Below, piece by piece: positions 19,578 through 64,000 of a DNA stretch of 64,000 nucleotides. Position 1 is the stretch's first letter. The number at the start of each line of letters is the position of its first letter. The stretch is from Lycocorax pyrrhopterus obiensis (lineage: Eukaryota; Chordata; Aves; Passeriformes; Paradisaeidae). The translations under genes were made by a program, and so were the position numbers. The notes under the pieces are model-generated. The model was not told the origin of the DNA and searched no databases. It saw only the letters and a list, made by a program, of their open reading frames with translations. The stretch is taken from the NCBI GenBank assembly GCA_014706295.1, contig JACSVZ010000007.1, positions 54,140,975 to 54,204,974 on the forward strand. Reading direction: 5' to 3'.

Positions 19578-22500
19578 TTACACTCTACTGGGTGTTCAGT
19601 AGGGTCTGTTGGCATATTCCATAAGGAAGCAGCTATTTTAAGTTTATAATATTTTGTTCTAGTCTCTGGAAGACATAATCCCTTCTCAAAGGCCTGGGAA
19701 TTCATCATTAGGTGCATCAGAGCCCTGACGAAGGGTAACAGGCAGCATGTGGTGGTGGGACCAGCCCTGCCCCTGGAGATATCTCTGGAAACAGGCAGGA
19801 CAAAAGCATGAGGCAGGCAGGGAACAAGGCCTCTCTGAGCTCCTGGTTGCTGTGGTGAATTTGCAAGAGGGGGCAGAGCAGGGAGTCGTCCTGTGCTCAG
19901 GACACACACACCCTTGTGATTTTACCATGCACACCTCTCCTGAGCGGGTTCCTCCACCAGTACTGGGATGAAAAGCAACTTGCCTGGGCAGGAGTTTCTG
20001 CTGCATCTGTCAGGCACTTGTTGCTGGGTGAAATGGTCACCAGCCAGGTCAAAAAGCAGAAGAAGCCACCAGCCTGCAGCAGCTGACATGGGCAGGTTGG
20101 GAATACCCAATCCCCACCATCCCATGGTCCTACAACCAGTGCATCACTGTGGGGAGCAGTGACCCAGGGACAGGACCCAAAAACTCGCCACACAACACAC
20201 AGTCACTCCTGTGACGTGGGCCCAAGGGAGAGCCCCCACCTCAAGCCCTCCTGCTCACCCCACAAGGCTGGACAGCACCGCGTGGCCAGGGCTCGGTGCA
20301 GCTCAGCAGCCGTGGTGTTACCATGGTGCCTGTGAGAGCAGCCACATGCTCCACCAGCTACTTCCCTACTTTCTGCCTGTGAGAGCCTTTTTGTGTTCTT
20401 TTCCCTTTCACATCAGTTCATTGCAGGTGACTGAGTCTCCTCCAGCCCACAAGCCCTCAAATACACACACACAGAGGAGTTATCTTTCTGGGGCTGATGC
20501 AGTGCTGCATGCTGGAGGCCGCTGCACCAGGCAGCCCATCACACCAGCACTGCCCACACAAGGAAGGGGCTCAAGGGTGTCCCCCAGGGAGCCCCTGGTC
20601 CCTCACCTCAGTGTGAATTTCTTCTCTCCCTGGCTGTTTTTGGGCCTTGCTCATTGTGAGTGTGGATTGTGATGTGAGGATTGGGAGGGGTCTCGATGGC
20701 TGCATCCCCACAACATGTGCAGCAGGGCAGAGGTAAGAGCATCCCATGGCCATGGACTAAGGGAGAGAAGAGACAACCCATTGGCAACTGGGGCCATTGC
20801 ACAAGATGGTGTCAGGATGATGTCCTTCCCCTGCAAGTGGCTGAGGACATCAGCTCTGTGTCCTGCCTGGACACACAGGGGTTTGAGGGTGAGCAATGGG
20901 CAGGCATGTGCTTGTGGAGTGAGACACCGTCCTGGGACACATCACTGGCACGGAGGGAGGCAGACCACTCTGTGGCAGGAATCTCCACCTGGTCACCCCT
21001 ATGTGCTGGCGTGTATGGATTTGCTGTTGGCAAAGCTTCATTTTTAAAATGCATTAGCAGCTCGAGGTCACTTACAATAGAGGTTTTAATTAAAGCAGAG
21101 ATCAATTTTGTCAGTGCACGGGCAGAGCACAGTCTGTACTTTTCCTTCAGGAGCCACGTCCGCTTGCTCGTACAGAACGCGCCGCAGGGAGGGGGGAGCT
21201 CTGCAGAAAAAAATGAAGCACCAGAGTCAGTTTGCGATGCTGGGGACCAAGAGCTGCTGGAAAAACAGCTGTATCCATGATTGTATCCGTGATTGCTGCA
21301 CACCGACGCACGCAGACAGCCCACAGTGCAGGCAGGGCAGCGCAAAGGGGTTTGGTACATGGCTGTCTCCTGGGATCCTGCCTAAACAAGGAATTTAATT
21401 CACAGGCATCTTTGGTAAGCAGCACATTAGATGGGTGGTTTATGTCACTGAAGCTGTGCACGGCACGTCTGGGCACCTGATGGCTTTGTTTTGCTTCTGG
21501 TCCTGAGAGTCAGGGGTTCCCCACTGCGACAGACTAATTCAAAATGCATTAGTGTTAATGGCAAGATCTCAGGAGTCATTGTTTCCCAGGGTCTCAACAG
21601 AAAAAGCAACCTGCACACTATTAATGGACACAACTAGTAGCACAGTGCCTTCCCTTTGCACGATTCAGCCGCTCACAGAAGTTGTGCAAACCCAGATTCA
21701 GACTGGCAGAGTCCTCAAAATATCCCCGAGCCTAAAGACAGACTTGGCTCAATGAATTTATTTTTTTACATCTCTTTTAGCAGGAGGTAGCAGCGGCGGG
21801 AGGGCGTTTGGCAGGGACTGGTCTCACCGGAGTGCAGGAGCTGGCCAAGGCGCTGCGGGGTGGCAGCTGCGCTCTGGCCGTGTCCATCAGCATGCAGGGC
21901 TCTGCACTGCTCGTCCTCACGGGACCGCAGAGCAGGGACTGAGTAAGAAACAGCAAAGGAGGCGAGGCCGAAAAAAATCTAAGGGTTTTATCTATGAGAA
22001 AGCACCAATAAACCTGCATGAACCTGTGCAGTCAGATGACAAAAAAGTGCTGCAGCTTACTGGGGAGCAAGGAAAATATTTGCTGCAAGGACAGGGAAGG
22101 GGCTGATTCCTGAGTCCATGTTCCTCCTCTGGCTGGAGCACAGCACTGCAGCTCCCGCTGGCTGAGCACGTCCTGCTGTCTTCTGCTCCTGTCCTCAGCT
22201 AACCCTGCCGGCAGCGCTGGCCTGAGCATCAGGCACCGCTGGGACATGCTCTTGCCAACTTCTGGCTTTCCTGGGCATCCCACACCAGGCCTGCAGTTGA
22301 TGCTTGGTCTCGTCATCACCTCCTGTCCCCAAAAACATGTTTAGGACATTTTGCAAGCAGCGAGATGGTGCTGGCACTGTGCCTCCCATCCTGTCTTCCT
22401 GACACGGTGCTGTGCCCATGGTACCCCCTCCCCTCAAGCGGAGCCCCTCCAGCCCCACACGCTGCCCTGCCAGCGGCGAGCCCAGGCCACGAGAGCAGCT

Positions 22501-22917
22501 CTCACCGTGTAGGAAGGGGCTGCCCTGCACTGGGTGAGGTTGGTAGCGGCCACAGCTCTTGCTCCATGAACTGCCAGGAGCCCCAAGGCTGCCAACAAGG
22601 GATGCTAAGGAGAAGGGGAGAGGGGAGCCACATTTCCAGGCGTGCTAGCAGGCAGGAGAAGGCCGGCCAGAGCTGCTGCCACAGCAGTGGATGGCAAGGG
22701 CTGGGCAGGTGAACGCTGCTTTTTGGATTGTCCTCCTCCCTTCTGCCTGCCAGAGCAGCTTCATCCAGAGCAGATGGTGCAAACTGGAACACAAGATGCT
22801 CCGGTAGCCTGGCATGCAAGAACACCATGTGCCCTTTTTCTTTCAAAATAAGCTAAACTCAGCAAGACAAGGTTTTTGGTCATGACGCGCCACCTTCCTT
22901 TGATTCATACTTCGCTT

Positions 22918-22939
22918 AACTGCACCTCAAGGTGCAGTT
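22918..22939. repeat. Perfect 10-bp inverted repeat with 2-bp spacer
   Basis: AACTGCACCT and AGGTGCAGTT are exact reverse complements separated by CA. Each arm carries a CACCT/AGGTG half E-box. It lies in the gap between the two convergent genes. Confidence 0.9.
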
Positions 22940-24337
22940 CAACTCCCACAGTCATCTCTTCCCTCTAACACCTTCCTGCTTCTCAGTGCTTTAGGCTACC
23001 AGTGGCAGCTCTCAAGGTTTTTGCACATCTGCTTTCTCCCAGGGATTCCAATCTGGAGCTGTGCAGAACAGGGGTGTCTGCACCTCCAGCATTTCCACAT
23101 TGAAGTCCCCTCCCTGTGCCTTAGCTATGTTAAGCACTTACCCTGCAAAGATAAAGCGAGCTTTTATGCACTCCCCTCTCCAGCAGATTTCACCTATTTA
23201 GGAAGCTGTTTATTCTCAGCACACCTGTTCTGTAGACAGAGATGGTGGCAGATGAGTTCAGATTTTGGGTGGCAAGTGACACCATGATGTATTCCAAAAT
23301 ACTCAGCTTTTTGGGGCAAAGATCTGTGCTAGAAGTGACCAATTGTACCAGTGAGTGGTACACCCACCACTCCAGCTTCAGGACCTGATGTCATGCCTCT
23401 GTGAAAATGGAATGAGCAGAGAAACGGGCAGAGACCAAATTACCCTCATTCCTTGCATAGCTCAATTCCTCACTTTTGATCCTAGACTGGTAGCCTCCAG
23501 GGATAAGAAAGTGCATTGTCAGAGCATCATTTCACATCCTGAATTTCTGCATTTATGAAAATTTTCCTGAGGGCTCAAGAGGACTCTTTAGGTAACTAGA
23601 ATCAAAATCCGTAAGGGCAAAAATGATTTGCAAACGGCTGTGGTGGAGGACTTGGGAAGGAATTCTGCTTGGCCAGACTTAGGCAGGGGAAAAAAAATAA
23701 TAATGTATTCATATGAGCAATTAATTTATTTTTTCTAGAAACGTTCTCCTGCTTAAATTATAACCAAGTCCTGGCACTGCTGAGTGCTATGATTTAATAC
23801 CCCCATAATTAAAGACTTTGTTGTCATCCCAAGTCCTCAGTGTGCAGAGAAAAATCAGCTCAAGAGCAGGAGAAATGTTTTTTAAAAGTCAAAGGCTGAT
23901 TAGCATGAATACTAGTGAGAAGGCTTCCGGCACACAGCCCTCAAACCTCCTGTCAGCTATCACCCTATCCCCAGGGCAGAGTGTGGGTGCACTTTCCCAA
24001 GCCAACCCAGCCCAGCCTGCCCAGGTAGGTTGGATCAGGCAAGGAACAGCAGTGTCCAAAACACCGACCTTGGCCTTTCCTGTGAAGGGCGAGACAAACC
24101 AAGAAGCAATTCAGGAACACTTGGCACTCCATAAGGGATATGGGATACTTACCTAGGACACCCTAGAGGAGGTGTTGGCACTGTCTAGCTACAGTGGGGT
24201 CTATGGTGCTCAAATACCAGAGCATGAGGAGAGCTTTAAAAAACCCCCCTATATGAAAGGCTGTGCCATTCACACACCAATCTTTGAAATGTTCCTAAGC
24301 CTTTCTTTGGCAGTACTGCTTTGACAAGTGAAATATA

Positions 24338-24343
24338 TTTATT
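24338..24343 (-). terminator. CDC42BPB: Alternative distal polyadenylation signal candidate for CDC42BPB
   Basis: TTTATT on the + strand reads AATAAA on the gene strand, about 380 bp beyond the proximal candidate. AT-rich context makes chance occurrence likely. Confidence 0.35.
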
Positions 24344-24689
24344 GTTTTATGATACTTAAGATGCATGAATAGATCCTGCAGCCTCCTTACTATGCTTCGG
24401 CCATAAGGAACGAGTCATATAAATAATTTAAAAAGGAATTAATAGGGCCAGCAAATCCATGCAATGACAACTCTAAAACAAACCGAGGACACAAAATTTC
24501 AGCCCTGTATTCCACCAAAAGCACTTCCATTTCTCCTGAACACTCATTCACCTTACTTGCAGTGCTTGGTTACAGAGCTCCAAAATATCTTCAGTTTATG
24601 TAAAATGTCCATGTGATCAAAGCGAATTTACCATGAGACTGAAGCAAGTGTCAGTGGTAGATTGTTTTCAGATGTCAAGACAGACGACT

Positions 24690-63061
<38,372 letters not shown>

Positions 63062-63754
63062 CTAGAAAACAAAACAAATAGAGAATTTTTTAGAGAAGGA
63101 ATTAATTCCAAACCTTTCAACAGTAGTTTCAAAAAAACCATTAAATTACACCAATAAAACCGGAAATGAATAGTCAAATACTGTTCTAGTTACAGTGAGC
63201 AATGACAGAGCACAATTCAATACATTCAGTGACAGACTTTTTGTCTTAAATTGGATTTCAAGGACAAGAAATCATTTTTCAATTCCTTTAAAACAGATCT
63301 GTTTGATCTGTGATTACAGTAACTCTGTTAGGAAAAGTAAACTTTTTTTAAAAGACATACCAGAATTTTTACACACTACAATGTATTAAAGATCATACAA
63401 TAAAGACAGACTCTCACTGGTATTCTTAGTCAGAGGTCCCCCTGATCTCCTGGAGATGTACTCCTTGAGATTAAATTAATTTCAGCTCTTAAAACCCGAT
63501 GATGTTAGTCAATTCTTTATGCTGTCATATTTAAGAAGGTATTTTTCTAATTTATAAGTTAAACACCTGTTTTTCTTACCAAAATATAATCTACATTTAG
63601 AAAGTATTTCTATTACCATAAACAAACATAAGATCTAAAAACTCTAATTACCATTAACAACTGAAATTACTCTAGACTGAAAAAATTGGGAAAACTTTAT
63701 TTGTATTTTAGCTTGTTACTACTACCACTGTATAGTCAGGAAGGGCTTTTGAGG

Positions 63755-63812
63755 GGGTTTTTTGTTTGGTTGGTTGGGGTTTTTTTTGTTATTGGTTGGT
63801 TTGTTTGTTTTC
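63755..63812 (+). repeat. T/G-rich low-complexity tract
   Basis: Alternating GGTT and T-run sequence of about 58 bp just before the CR1 end. Low complexity only. Confidence 0.8.
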
Positions 63813-63841
63813 CAATAAAAGACAGTAGCATATTTACACAT

Positions 63842-63949
63842 ATCATAGAATCATAGAATGGTTTGGGTTGGAAGGGACCGGAAAGACAATCCTAGTTTCA
63901 ACCCCTCTTTCTTGAGCAGAGATGCCACCCACTAGATCAAGTTGCTGAT
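63842..63949 (-). mobile_element. Short CR1 LINE 3' end
   Basis: CATAGAATCATAGAATGG followed by TTTGGGTTGGAAGGGACCGG and GCAGAGATGCCACCCACTAG is the reverse complement of a CR1 3' terminus. Sense strand is the same as CDC42BPB. The least diverged CR1 in the window, truncated to about 0.1 kb. Confidence 0.93.
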
Positions 63950-64000
63950 GTGTTTATATATATAAATATATATATTATAATACAACTTTTCAAGTTTAAA

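Larger units (their letters stand above)
63062..64000 (-). other. CDC42BPB: CDC42BPB intron, running past the window end
   Basis: Contains a T/G-rich simple tract (63755-63812), a short CR1 3' end and an AT dinucleotide tract. No further upstream exon before base 64000. Confidence 0.85.

Noticed and set aside
20681..21280. 199-codon + strand open frame between the two genes
   Set aside because: No homology recognised and it crosses AT-rich noncoding-looking sequence; treated as chance.

Overview
The window is vertebrate nuclear DNA, most probably from a bird. Both protein-coding genes have short exons, consensus GT/AG splice sites and long introns, and several CR1 LINE fragments show the avian/reptilian CR1 3' end (it reads ATTCTATGATTCTATG in intact copies). 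There are no operons, CRISPR arrays, tRNA genes or bacterial signals. The two genes, AMN and CDC42BPB, are also convergent neighbours on human 14q32 (from memory), so the block looks syntenic.

Region 1-9193 is GC-rich and holds no exon I can recognise. It should be upstream flank or the first introns of AMN. Region 9194-18775 carries nine + strand exons of AMN (amnionless), from the middle of the ectodomain to the stop codon. All exon phases join without a frameshift, giving about 404 residues: cysteine-rich domain, transmembrane helix, and a cytoplasmic tail with two NPx(F/Y)-type endocytic motifs. The signal-peptide end was not found. AMN anchors cubilin in the apical membrane of absorptive epithelia for uptake of intrinsic factor-B12 and filtered proteins.

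Region 18776-24690 is the gap between the two convergent genes. It has no supported gene but holds a pair of perfect octamer sites, a short perfect palindrome and a repeated homeodomain-like 12-mer. Around 22.8-24 kb the base composition changes from GC-rich to AT-rich.

Region 24690-64000 is the minus-strand CDC42BPB gene (MRCK beta). Thirty coding exons (63061 down to 26317) give an uninterrupted frame of 1415 residues: end of the kinase domain, AGC C-terminal tail, coiled coils, C1, PH, CNH, CRIB and the Ser/Pro-rich C-terminus. The first exons, holding most of the kinase domain, lie beyond base 64000. MRCK beta is a CDC42 effector kinase acting on actomyosin contractility and cell polarity.

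The two genes are unrelated in function and share only their 3' flank. Nothing here is a clearly undescribed system. The most useful leads are a possible in-frame cassette exon, a possible intron-readthrough C-terminus and a NAGNAG acceptor in CDC42BPB, the divergent second tail motif of AMN, and several dyad or tandem motifs in noncoding DNA.
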